A stretch of 62,323 bases of DNA from Streptomyces sp. NBRC 110035 (GTDB taxonomy: Bacteria; Actinomycetota; Actinomycetes; Streptomycetales; Streptomycetaceae): positions 1-62,323 of the forward strand of contig NZ_BBNN01000031.1 in the NCBI RefSeq assembly GCF_000829695.1. The letters run 5' to 3'. Shown here one piece after another: positions 36,937 through 43,878 of the stretch (position 1 is the stretch's first letter; every line of letters starts with the position of its first letter). The translations under genes were made by a program, and so were the position numbers. The notes under the pieces are model-generated. The model searched no databases, had not been told where the DNA came from, and was given only the letters and a program-made list of their open reading frames with translations.

Positions 36937-37911
36937 ATGCGCAAGCCGTGGGTCGTGGGGGTGGTGCTGGCCGCCGTGCTGCTCGGTGCGTGCGGGGATC
37001 CCTCGTCCGAGCCGGCCGCCGGACCACCGACGGCCGCACCCGGGGCATCGGCCACCACGCACCAGCGTGCTGCGGCCTCCCCGGACGCGGCCTCCTCCGG
37101 CAAGGCTTCCGCCGAGGGCTCCTCCCCCGGTGCCACGTCGTCGTCCGGTGCCGGAGCCGCCGGGGAGCCACCCACCGTGCTGTACCTCGGCGACTCGCTC
37201 GCGACGGAGAACCAGGAGGTCCTCGGGCGGGAGCTGCGCGGGGAGTTGCGCGCGCGCTACACGAGTGCGCCCTACTCGGGCACCACCCTGTGCGACTACC
37301 TGGAGGGTACGGCCGAGCGCTCCCTGGTCCCGGCGGCGGACAAGGCGGCGGCGCTGGTGCGTTCGCTGCGCCCGGACTACGTGGTGCTGCAGTTCTGGGG
37401 CAACGCCTGGGGTTACACCCCCTGCATGGACGGGGTCACCTACGACGCCTCCCACGAGCGGTACCTCGAGCGGTACGCGGCCGACGCACGGCACCTCACC
37501 CGGCAGATCACCGCGGCCGGCGCGGCCCGGCCGCCGCGCATCGTATGGGTGTTGCAGGGCCCCGACCCGATCACCCCCGACCGAATCCGCCGGGTGAACG
37601 GGCTCTACGAGAAGCGGGCCGCCGCCGACGGCGACCTCCTGGCGGACGCGGGCAAGGCCGTGAGTCCGGCGGGGGCGCGCCACACCTGGTCGCAGTACCT
37701 GCCCTGCACCGCCTACGAGCGGGCCCATCCCGAGTACTGCACCCAGCGGGACCGTGACCGGACGGCCCTGCACCGGGACGACGACTACCTGCATTTCTGT
37801 CTGGCACCCACGACATCGACACCGAAGCCCTGCCCTGTCCGCTCGCCCGGCGTCCTGCGGATGGCGCGGGAGATCACCCGGGTGGTCGGGGAGCACGCCC
37901 GCGCCCGCTGA
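36937..37911 (+). CDS. SGNH/GDSL-like secreted lipoprotein
   Basis: 324 residues. The N-terminus MRKPWVVGVVLAAVLLGACGD is a lipoprotein signal with lipobox LGAC (the quoted stretch ends at residue 21; only LLGACGD matters). A Ser/Ala/Thr-rich spacer (about 25-85) precedes an SGNH-type domain with YLGDSLATEN (block I) and FWGNAWGY (possible block III Asn); DDDYLHF near the C-terminus supplies the Asp-X-X-His. Likely a cell-surface esterase or acyl-modifying enzyme. GGGAG precedes the ATG. Confidence 0.78.
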   Translation: MRKPWVVGVVLAAVLLGACGDPSSEPAAGPPTAAPGASATTHQRAAASPDAASSGKASAEGSSPGATSSSGAGAAGEPPTVLYLGDSLATENQEVLGRELRGELRARYTSAPYSGTTLCDYLEGTAERSLVPAADKAAALVRSLRPDYVVLQFWGNAWGYTPCMDGVTYDASHERYLERYAADARHLTRQITAAGAARPPRIVWVLQGPDPITPDRIRRVNGLYEKRAAADGDLLADAGKAVSPAGARHTWSQYLPCTAYERAHPEYCTQRDRDRTALHRDDDYLHFCLAPTTSTPKPCPVRSPGVLRMAREITRVVGEHARAR

Positions 37912-38017
37912 CGGGACGGACGGTCGGCGCGCGGGGCGGCGGCACACAGCGGGCAAAGGTCCCGGGCAGCGTGGCGGGGCGGGGCCTCCCACCGTCCCGC
38001 CTGCCGCGCCCTCCTGG

Positions 38018-38500
38018 TCACCCGCCCGCACAGGCCTTCTCCAGGGCGGCGATGTCGAGCTTGCCCATCGCCATCATGGCCTTCATCGCGCGGGCCGCCT
38101 TCCGGGGGTCCGGGTCGGCGATCAGCTCGGTCAGCCGGGTGGGAACGGCCTGTCAGGACACACCGAACCGGTCCTTGAGCCAGTCGCACGGCCCGTGCTC
38201 GCCGCCTCCCTCGACGAGCTTGTCCCAGGAGAAGTCGGCCTCGCCCTGGTCGGCGCATTCGATCTGCGGGGAGATCGCCTCGGTGAACTTGAACCCGGGT
38301 CCGCCGTTCAGCGCGACGAACCGCTGGCCGTTGGCCGTGAAGTCCACGGTGAGAACGGAGCCCTCGGGTCCGGGGCCTGCCTCGGTGTACCGGAGGGTGC
38401 GGCCGACGCCGGAGTTCTTGAACACGGACACGTAGAAGTCCGCGGCTTCCTCGGCCCGGCCGTCGTACCAGAGACACGTGGTGAATCCGTCGGTGGTCAT
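38018..38500 (-). pseudogene. PhnB/3-demethylubiquinone methyltransferase-like VOC gene, stopped by an in-frame TGA
   Basis: From the ATG at 38500 (after GGGAGG) the frame reads as a PhnB-like VOC protein (CLWYDGRAEEAADFYVSVF, FSWDKLVEGGG). It stops at a TGA (38153-38155) directly after DRFGVS, where homologues have Trp. Beyond it the same frame continues as QAVPTRLTELIADPDPRKA and then MGKLDIAALEKAC to a TGA at 38018-38020, the normal family C-terminus. A single base change (TGG to TGA) therefore removes about 45 residues. The 115-residue product may still fold but lacks the last part of the domain. Confidence 0.8.
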
Positions 38501-38610
38501 GGATACCTCCCGGGGGCGTGGAACGCGGTCATCGGTGTCGACCGGTCCGGCCCCCGGAACTCATCGGCGACGGCGGATCCGTTGCGGGCCACGGTGCCGG
38601 GTGGAGGGCC

Positions 38611-38640
38611 TCTGCCCGTGGCGAATCTGCCGCGGGCAGA
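38611..38640. promoter_or_regulatory. tandem PopR boxes upstream of clpP3
   Basis: TCTGCC-GCG-GGCAGA (38626-38640) is a perfect copy of the TCTGCC-N3-GGCAGA site known for PopR activation of clpP3-clpP4 in S. lividans. Directly upstream, TCTGCC-CGT-GGCGAA (38611-38625) is a second, imperfect copy in tandem. They lie about 130-160 nt before the clpP3 ATG in the 271-nt gap that also contains the start region of the divergent PhnB-like gene. Confidence 0.8.
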
Positions 38641-38771
38641 GAAACCACCGCAGGCCCCCGTCTCCCGTCAAGAGTGGAGGCACGCGGTCGCACCGGCCGC
38701 TTACCGGTGAACGGCCCGGGCACACACGGGCACCGCCGGACAGCCGCACACCGACACCCACGGGAGCGCCG

Positions 38772-39473
38772 ATGTCCCCACTCAGTACCGGACTCACCAC
38801 CGGACCCGCGTCCGGCCTCGCGGCCGGGTTCCCTGCCGGCCGGCCGCCGGTTCCGCTGCCCCGGGCCGAGGAGGGCGACACCCCGCCGACCCGGTTCGAC
38901 GACCATCTGGCCGCCCAGTTGCTCGCCCGGCGGATCGTCCTGCTCGGGACCCAGGTCGACGAGGTCTCCGCCAACCGGGTGTGCGCACAGCTGCTGATCC
39001 TGTCCGCGGAGGACCCGCGCGCCGACATCAGCCTGTACGTCAACAGCCCCGGCGGATCCGTGCACGCAGGCCTGGCGATCTACGACACGATGCGGCTGGT
39101 CCCCAACGACGTTTCGACGCTCGCCATGGGGTTCGCCGCCAGCATGGGCCAGTTCCTGCTGAGCGTGGGCACGCCGGGCAAGCGGTATGCCCTGCCCAAC
39201 GCGCGGATCATGATGCACCAGCCGTCCGCCGGGATCGGCGGCAGTACCGCCGACATCGAGATCCAGGCGGAGAACCTGGAGTTCACCAAGCGGACGATCG
39301 AGCGGATCACCGCCGAGCACACCGGCCGGTCGGCAGAGACCGTCTCCCGGGACGGCGACCGCGACCGCTGGTTCACGGCCGAGGAGGCCAGGGAGTACGG
39401 AATGGTGGACCGGGTGGTGGAGTCGCTCGACGACGTCCGCCCGGCCTCGACGCGACGCAGGGCGGGGCTGTGA
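38772..39473 (+). CDS. clpP3: ATP-dependent Clp protease proteolytic subunit ClpP3
   Basis: 233 residues. An N-terminal Pro/Gly-rich leader precedes a ClpP fold with an intact triad: Ser in MGFAASMGQFL, His in IMMHQPSAG and Asp in VSRDGDRDRWF. The NSPGGSV substrate motif is present. It forms the second ClpP peptidase with ClpP4, normally silent unless ClpP1/ClpP2 is deficient. ATG 38772 follows GGGAG. It overlaps clpP4 by GTGA and is preceded by PopR boxes. Confidence 0.92.
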   Translation: MSPLSTGLTTGPASGLAAGFPAGRPPVPLPRAEEGDTPPTRFDDHLAAQLLARRIVLLGTQVDEVSANRVCAQLLILSAEDPRADISLYVNSPGGSVHAGLAIYDTMRLVPNDVSTLAMGFAASMGQFLLSVGTPGKRYALPNARIMMHQPSAGIGGSTADIEIQAENLEFTKRTIERITAEHTGRSAETVSRDGDRDRWFTAEEAREYGMVDRVVESLDDVRPASTRRRAGL

Positions 39474-40078
39474 CGACGGGGACGTACACGATTCCGAGCG
39501 TCGTCGAGCGCACCCCGCGGGGCGAGCGGTCCTACGACGTGTTCAGCCGGCTGCTGTCCGAGCGGATCATCTTCCTCGGCACCGAGATCGACGACGGGAT
39601 CGCAAACGTCGTCATCGCGCAGCTTCTCCATCTGGAGTCGTCGGCTCCGGAGAGCGGGATCGCGGTCTACATCAACTCCCCGGGCGGCTCGTACACCTCG
39701 CTCATGGCGATCTACGACACGATGGCGTTCGTCCAGGCACCGATCTCGACGTACTGCGTCGGGCAGGCGGCGTCCACGGCGGCCGTGCTGCTGGCCGGCG
39801 GCGACGCGGGGCGCCGGTTCGTCCTGGAGCACGCGCGGGTGCTCCTCGGGCAGCCCGCCGCGGGCGGGCACCGGGGCACGGTCTCCGATCTGTCGCTCCA
39901 GGCCAAGGAGATGCTGCGCATCCGTGCCCAGGTGGAGGAGGTCCTCTCCCGGCACACGCACCACGACGTGGCGACGCTGCGGGCGGACGTGGACCGCGAC
40001 AAGGTGTTCACCGCGCGGGAGGCCGTGGCGTACGGCCTGGCCGACGAGGTACTGAGCCGGCGCCTGGTGGGCGGGTGA
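39470..40078 (+). CDS. clpP4: ClpP4 subunit lacking the catalytic histidine
   Basis: 202 residues with a ClpP fold: FLGTEIDDGIANVVIAQLL, YINSPGGSYTS and YCVGQAASTAAVLLAGG with the nucleophile Ser. Where ClpP has HQP, this protein reads ARVLLGQPAAGG: the catalytic histidine is glycine (codon GGG). Asp in RADVDRDKVF is retained. It is therefore probably a structural or regulatory (ClpR-like) partner of ClpP3. The GTG overlaps the clpP3 stop, so expression is coupled and under PopR control. Confidence 0.9.
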   Translation: MTTGTYTIPSVVERTPRGERSYDVFSRLLSERIIFLGTEIDDGIANVVIAQLLHLESSAPESGIAVYINSPGGSYTSLMAIYDTMAFVQAPISTYCVGQAASTAAVLLAGGDAGRRFVLEHARVLLGQPAAGGHRGTVSDLSLQAKEMLRIRAQVEEVLSRHTHHDVATLRADVDRDKVFTAREAVAYGLADEVLSRRLVGG

Positions 40079-40102
40079 GGCGCCGGCCCCGGCACGGTCG
40101 CG

Positions 40103-40528
40103 TCAGGCGGCCAGGCACAGTCCGTCGTACGAGGCGCGGGTCGTGCCCCGGCCCAGGGGAGCCCGCCGGCCGGTGACGCGGACGAGTTCGTCCCGGGCCC
40201 GCGACAGCAGGTCGCCCAAGCCCAGGCCGAGGGCCTGGGCGGCGGCCGCGAGAACCTCCGACGAGGCCTCCTTGCGGCCCCGCTCCACCTCCGACAGATA
40301 CGGCATGGAGATCCGGGCCGTGTCGGCGACGTCCTTCAGCGTCCGCTCCTGGGCGAGCCGCTCCCGGCGCAGCACGTCGCCGACCAGGTCGCGCCACAGC
40401 GGCTCTCCGGGAGGGGGAGCGACGGGAACGGGGGCCGGCGGAGCGGCGGCGCCACGCGTGGGCGCATGGCGCGCCCGCGCGGGCCGCGGGGGGATGTCAC
40501 GGGCGTCGAGGGGCACTTGGTTGCTCAC
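40103..40528 (-). CDS. popR: PopR, ClgR-like activator of clpP3-clpP4
   Basis: About 141 residues with a Xre-type HTH: LWRDLVGDVLRRERLAQ then LKDVADTARISMPYLSEVERGRKEASSEVL, close to ClgR. PopR activates clpP3-clpP4 and is itself degraded by ClpP1/ClpP2 through two C-terminal alanines (known from S. lividans); this protein ends LCLAA. It converges on clpP4. The GTG at 40528 or 40516 may be the start; GGAGG sits very close to the first. Confidence 0.88.
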   Translation of the reverse strand: MSNQVPLDARDIPPRPARARHAPTRGAAAPPAPVPVAPPPGEPLWRDLVGDVLRRERLAQERTLKDVADTARISMPYLSEVERGRKEASSEVLAAAAQALGLGLGDLLSRARDELVRVTGRRAPLGRGTTRASYDGLCLAA

Positions 40529-40633
40529 CCCTCCAGCGTAGGAATCCTGGCTCCCAGGGGAAGGGAGTGGCGTTCCGCCCTGAGTGAAGAGGGGGCACCG
40601 TGCGTCACCGCGAAGGTTTCCGAAAGTCGTGAG

Positions 40634-40658
40634 GAGTGTTCGGGCTGCGGCTGGGTAA
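40634..40658 (+). promoter_or_regulatory. candidate SigB-type promoter before the second sigma gene
   Basis: GAGT (40634-40637), 15 nt, GGGTAA (40653-40658) resembles the SigB-family promoter pattern (GNNT-N14-16-GGGTA). Transcription would begin near 40665, about 20 nt before the ATG at 40684. It may be an autoregulated or cross-regulated promoter. Confidence 0.45.
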
Positions 40659-40683
40659 CCGCACCTTCGAAGGACCCAAGAGC

Positions 40684-41601
40684 ATGTCCGTCGAACTTTC
40701 GTGGGGAGAGGCAATGGAGACCGTCGTGATCCGGTCGCAGGCGCAGGTCGTCGAGAAGAACGCCAAGGCCGGGACGGGCGACGGAAGCCTGCCCGGGGTC
40801 GCCGACCCCCTGGCCGTCGCTCCGCGCGACGCCAAGGAGCTCTCCCGCCAGTTCTTCCGTCGCCTGGCGGAGCTCGAGGAGGGCACGCACGAGTACCAGT
40901 ACGCGCGCAACACCCTCATCGAGATGAACATGTCGCTGGTGCGGTTCGCGGCCGGACGGTTCCGCGGCCGCGGCGACGACATGGAGGACATCGTCCAGAC
41001 CGGCATGATCGGTCTGATCAAGGCGATCGACCGTTTCGAGCTGTCGCGCGAGGTCGAGTTCACCTCCTTCGCGCTGCCGTACATCGTGGGCGAGATCAAG
41101 CGTTTCTTCCGTGACACCACCTGGGCGGTCCATGTGCCGCGCCGGCTCCAGGAGCTGCGGGTGGAACTCGCCAAGGCCCGCGAGGAGCTCGCCAGCCGGC
41201 TGGACCGCGAGCCCACGGTCGCCGAGCTCGCCACACTGATGAACATCACCGAGGAACAGGTCAACGAGGGCCGGCTCGCCGCGAACGGCTACAACTCGTC
41301 GTCGCTGGACGCCGCCCTCACCGGCGACGGCCCCGAGAACGGCGAGTCCGTGCTGGCCGACTTCATCGGTGTGGAGGAGGAGGGGCTGCAGCTCGTCGAG
41401 GACTTCCACGCGCTCGCCCCGCTCATGGCCGAGCTCAGCGACCGCGACCGCGAGATCATCCGGATGCGGTTCGTGGAGGAGGCCACCCAGGCGGAGATCG
41501 GTGAACGGCTCGGGTGCTCGCAGATGCACGTCTCCCGGCTGATCAAGCGGATCATCGGTCGTCTGCGCGAGGGCATGCTGGGCGAGCTGGGCTGCGCCTG
41601 A
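40684..41601 (+). CDS. SigB-family RNA polymerase sigma factor (SigL-like)
   Basis: About 305 residues, with region 2 (MNMSLVRFAAGRFRGRGDDMEDIVQTGMIGL in part), the VHVPRRLQELRVELAKA segment and region 4.2 with CSQMHVSRLIKR. SigB/SigF/SigL subgroup. Two starts have ribosome sites: ATG 40684 (GAAGGA 9 nt upstream) and ATG 40714 (GGGGAGAGG); an isoform pair is possible. It is divergent from popR and followed by a strong hairpin. In S. coelicolor sigL lies beside clpP3/clpP4 (memory). Its own anti-sigma partner could be the ATPase at 41754. Confidence 0.9.
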   Translation: MSVELSWGEAMETVVIRSQAQVVEKNAKAGTGDGSLPGVADPLAVAPRDAKELSRQFFRRLAELEEGTHEYQYARNTLIEMNMSLVRFAAGRFRGRGDDMEDIVQTGMIGLIKAIDRFELSREVEFTSFALPYIVGEIKRFFRDTTWAVHVPRRLQELRVELAKAREELASRLDREPTVAELATLMNITEEQVNEGRLAANGYNSSSLDAALTGDGPENGESVLADFIGVEEEGLQLVEDFHALAPLMAELSDRDREIIRMRFVEEATQAEIGERLGCSQMHVSRLIKRIIGRLREGMLGELGCA

Positions 41602-41608
41602 CGGGAGG

Positions 41609-41658
41609 ACGACGAAAGCGGCTGCCGGCCCCTGAGGGCCGGCAGCCGCTTTCGTCGT
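41609..41658 (+). terminator. 23-bp perfect hairpin after the sigma gene
   Basis: 41609-41631 pairs exactly with 41636-41658 (23 bp, loop CTGA), beginning 8 nt after the stop at 41601. The stem carries GAAAGCGGCTGCCGGCCC, and the 3' arm ends in TTTCGTCGT. It may serve both the forward sigma gene and the convergent ATPase gene. Confidence 0.9.
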
Positions 41659-41680
41659 GTCGTATCCGGCCTGTTCCGCC

Positions 41681-41709
41681 GTGTGCAGACCTTGGTGTGT
41701 GCAGACCTT
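41681..41709. repeat. 13-bp direct repeat
   Basis: GTGTGCAGACCTT occurs at 41681-41693 and 41697-41709, three bases apart, in the gap between the sigma terminator and the convergent ATPase gene. No function is visible. Confidence 0.7.
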
Positions 41710-41753
41710 CCGGTGGCGCGCTGTCGGAGGGGTGCTCCGGCCACTGATGCCGC

Positions 41754-42209
41754 TCAGCCGGCGTCGAGACCCAGCACGGCGCGGACCCGCTTTCCGACCG
41801 GTATCCGCTCGACGAGGACGTCGCGCGCGAGAGCCCGCACGATCTCCAGGCCGTGGCAGCCGACGCGCTCCGGGTCGCGGGGGTAGACGCGGGGCAGTGC
41901 GCCGCTGCTGTCGTAGACGGTGACGGTGACCGCTTCGCCCGTGCCCTCCAGCTCCAGGATGTACGGGCCGTTGCTGTGCCGGTCGGCGTTGGTGACCAGT
42001 TCGCTCACGACCAGGAGCGCCGCGCCGTCGGCCCGCTCGCCGATCGCGGCGCACCACTCGCTCCTGAGCTGTTCGAGGAACAGCGTGGTGAAGGCACGTG
42101 CCTCGGCGATGCATCCCGGCTCGCCGGTGAAGTGCGCTGTCCGCCGTAGCGGTTCCACGGGTATATCGAAACCAGTCGGTATCACTGCCCCGTCCAGGTG
42201 GTTGGTCAT
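41754..42209 (-). CDS. RsbW-like ATP-binding protein
   Basis: 151 residues with an HATPase_c_2 fold: N-box VVSELVTNADRHS and G-box PERVGCHGLEIVRAL. The GxG part of the G-box is shortened (GCHGL). Homologous small ATPases act as anti-sigma factors or kinases in Streptomyces; the adjacent convergent sigma gene is a possible target. The ATG at 42209 follows GAGAGA. It lies back-to-back with a pair of PRC-barrel genes. Confidence 0.82.
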   Translation of the reverse strand: MTNHLDGAVIPTGFDIPVEPLRRTAHFTGEPGCIAEARAFTTLFLEQLRSEWCAAIGERADGAALLVVSELVTNADRHSNGPYILELEGTGEAVTVTVYDSSGALPRVYPRDPERVGCHGLEIVRALARDVLVERIPVGKRVRAVLGLDAG

Positions 42210-42387
42210 ACGGTTCTCTCTGGGAAGCCGGGCTGCCGGACGATCTGCACTGGTGCACGTACCCCGAGTCCGGCTCATCAGTCCCCTGATCGGTGTTCGA
42301 CGTGCCACAGGTCGGGAACCCGGTTCCGGCGGGACCGGAGCCGGGTTCGGAGGCGGGCGGGAACGACGGCGGCGGGAAGGGTGACCG

Positions 42388-42972
42388 ATGAGCGAACTGT
42401 TGGCGGTGCGGTCCCTGACGACGCTGCCCGTGGTGACGCTGGGCGGCGATGCCGTCGCCCACGTCAAGGACACCGTCCTGGACCCCGTGGCCGGGTGCAT
42501 CACGGGCTTCACCCTCACCGGCCGGACTCTGCTGTCGGGCCCCCTGCCCCGGGACCTGCCCTGGCCGGCGGTGCACTCCCTCGGCCATCACGCGGTCATG
42601 GTCCGCGACGCGGAGGCGCTGTGCCACCTGCCCCTGTCGGTGGCCCGCCGCGACACCCTGCGCGGGCGGCTGCTGGGCGCACAGGTCCTCACCGACGAGG
42701 GCGACGTGCTCGGCACGGTGCGCGATGTCCTGGTCGAGGGAGGTACCAGCGGCCGGATCGCCGCCTTCCGGATCGCCGCGCACCGGGATCTGGTACCGGG
42801 TTCGAGGCACCGGCGGTACCTGGTGTACGTGGCGCGCGGCGAGGCGGTGTCCGTCTCCGGCCGGTCACTGGTCGTCCCCGCGCACACCACCACCTGCGTC
42901 ACCGACGACCTGCCGGACTTCGTGGCCCGGGCGGGCACGTTCCACGCCCGGCGGACGGGCGTCCTGCCGTGA
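42388..42972 (+). CDS. PRC-barrel protein, two barrel halves
   Basis: 194 residues with two similar beta-rich halves: VVTLGGDAVAHVKDTVLDPVAGCITGFTL in part (residues about 15-43) and AQVLTDEGDVLGTVRDVLVE (about 98-117). This matches tandem PRC-barrels. No membrane segment. The stop overlaps the next start (TGATG at 42970-42974), so it is coupled to another PRC-barrel gene. Function unknown; the neighbouring anti-sigma-type ATPase suggests a stress link only by location. Confidence 0.78.
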   Translation: MSELLAVRSLTTLPVVTLGGDAVAHVKDTVLDPVAGCITGFTLTGRTLLSGPLPRDLPWPAVHSLGHHAVMVRDAEALCHLPLSVARRDTLRGRLLGAQVLTDEGDVLGTVRDVLVEGGTSGRIAAFRIAAHRDLVPGSRHRRYLVYVARGEAVSVSGRSLVVPAHTTTCVTDDLPDFVARAGTFHARRTGVLP

Positions 42973-43400
42973 TGCTCTTCTCCCGGGTGAGAGGGCTGCC
43001 GGTGCTGGCCCCGGGCGAGGGGATCAGGCTCGGTGTCGTACGGACGCTGACGGTCGACGTGGTGTCCGGCACCGTCACACATGTACGGGTACGGCGTGGA
43101 CGGCTGCGCAGGGAGATCGCGCCGGCCTGGGGCGCGCTGGACGCCGTCGGTCCGGACATGCTGGTCGCGGTCCCGTCCTGCGCACCGGACGCGGCCCCGC
43201 CGCATCATGAGCTGATCGGCCGCAGGGTGCTCACCGAGGACGGCGAGGAGCGCGGCACCGTGCTCGACGCGGCGTTCGATCCGCTCACCGCCCGTATCGA
43301 GGCGGTCCTGACGACGGTCGGCGAACTGTCGGCCGGGCGGCTGCTGGGGCTGGGCGACCACGCTCTGGTGGTACGAGGACGCAGGGCAGCGCGCGGATAG
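42972..43400 (+). CDS. PRC-barrel protein coupled to the previous gene
   Basis: 142 residues with the same two-half layout: IRLGVVRTLTVDVVSGTVTHVRV at the N-terminus and RRVLTEDGEERGTVLDAAFDP later. The ATG overlaps the upstream TGA. The two proteins are likely paralogues acting together; no function can be assigned. Confidence 0.78.
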   Translation: MLFSRVRGLPVLAPGEGIRLGVVRTLTVDVVSGTVTHVRVRRGRLRREIAPAWGALDAVGPDMLVAVPSCAPDAAPPHHELIGRRVLTEDGEERGTVLDAAFDPLTARIEAVLTTVGELSAGRLLGLGDHALVVRGRRAARG

Positions 43401-43415
43401 GGCCGGTGCGGTGGA

Positions 43416-43705
43416 TCATGCCCCGGGCAGCACCGCTGGTGGCGTCGCGGTGAGGTCCCCGGTGGTGGTGCCGTCCGGCGCGTCGTTCGTGGTGCCGGAC
43501 TCGACCGGTGGCGGCGCCGGAGGATCGGACGGAGGCGGCTCGCCGGTCGCCGGACCGCTGTCCCCGGGTCCGCTCGACGGCGGCTCGCCGGAGGGATCGT
43601 CCCCGCCCGTGGCCGGCCCGGAGCCGGGGCGACGGGGGCGACGGGGACGAGGGGTCCGACAGGGGCCCGGTGGGACCGGCCGGAGGACGGCGGTTCGACG
43701 CTCAC
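43416..43705 (-). pseudogene. possible proline-rich small gene with a frameshift
   Basis: On the reverse strand a GTG (43703-43705) follows GAAGGGAAGGG and opens VSVEPPSSGR, which continues as low-complexity Pro-rich sequence. In a shifted frame the rest runs as GDDPSGEPPSSGPGDSGP and then APPPVESGTTNDAPDGTTT, ending at 43416. The repeated PPSSG wording in two frames suggests one low-complexity gene split by a frameshift. The gap 43401-43878 holds nothing else convincing. Low confidence. Confidence 0.3.
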
Positions 43706-43866
43706 GAGCCCTTCCCTTCTTCCCGGCACGGCTGCAGGAGACGGCCCTCAAGCCGATGCAGACATGGCGATTCCTCCGTTACGGCTTGATGGTGTGCTCC
43801 GGTGACGCACCCGTCGCAAGCCGACGCGGACGGACCTCCCGGCAGGCGTCCCGTGCGGGGGCTGCT

Positions 43867-43872
43867 TAGCGT
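43867..43872 (+). promoter_or_regulatory. -10 element of a leaderless gene
   Basis: TAGCGT ends exactly 6 nt before the GTG at 43879, the spacing expected for a leaderless transcript whose first base is the G of GTG. No good Shine-Dalgarno sequence precedes the start. Confidence 0.5.
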
Positions 43873-43878
43873 GCAGGG

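Noticed and set aside
38153..38155. TGA codon as a possible selenocysteine
   Set aside because: Homologues have Trp, not Cys, at this site, and no SECIS-like hairpin directly after the codon is apparent.
40525..42810. 761-residue reverse frame over the SigL-like gene
   Set aside because: The sense strand has a complete sigma factor, and the frame crosses the terminator hairpin.
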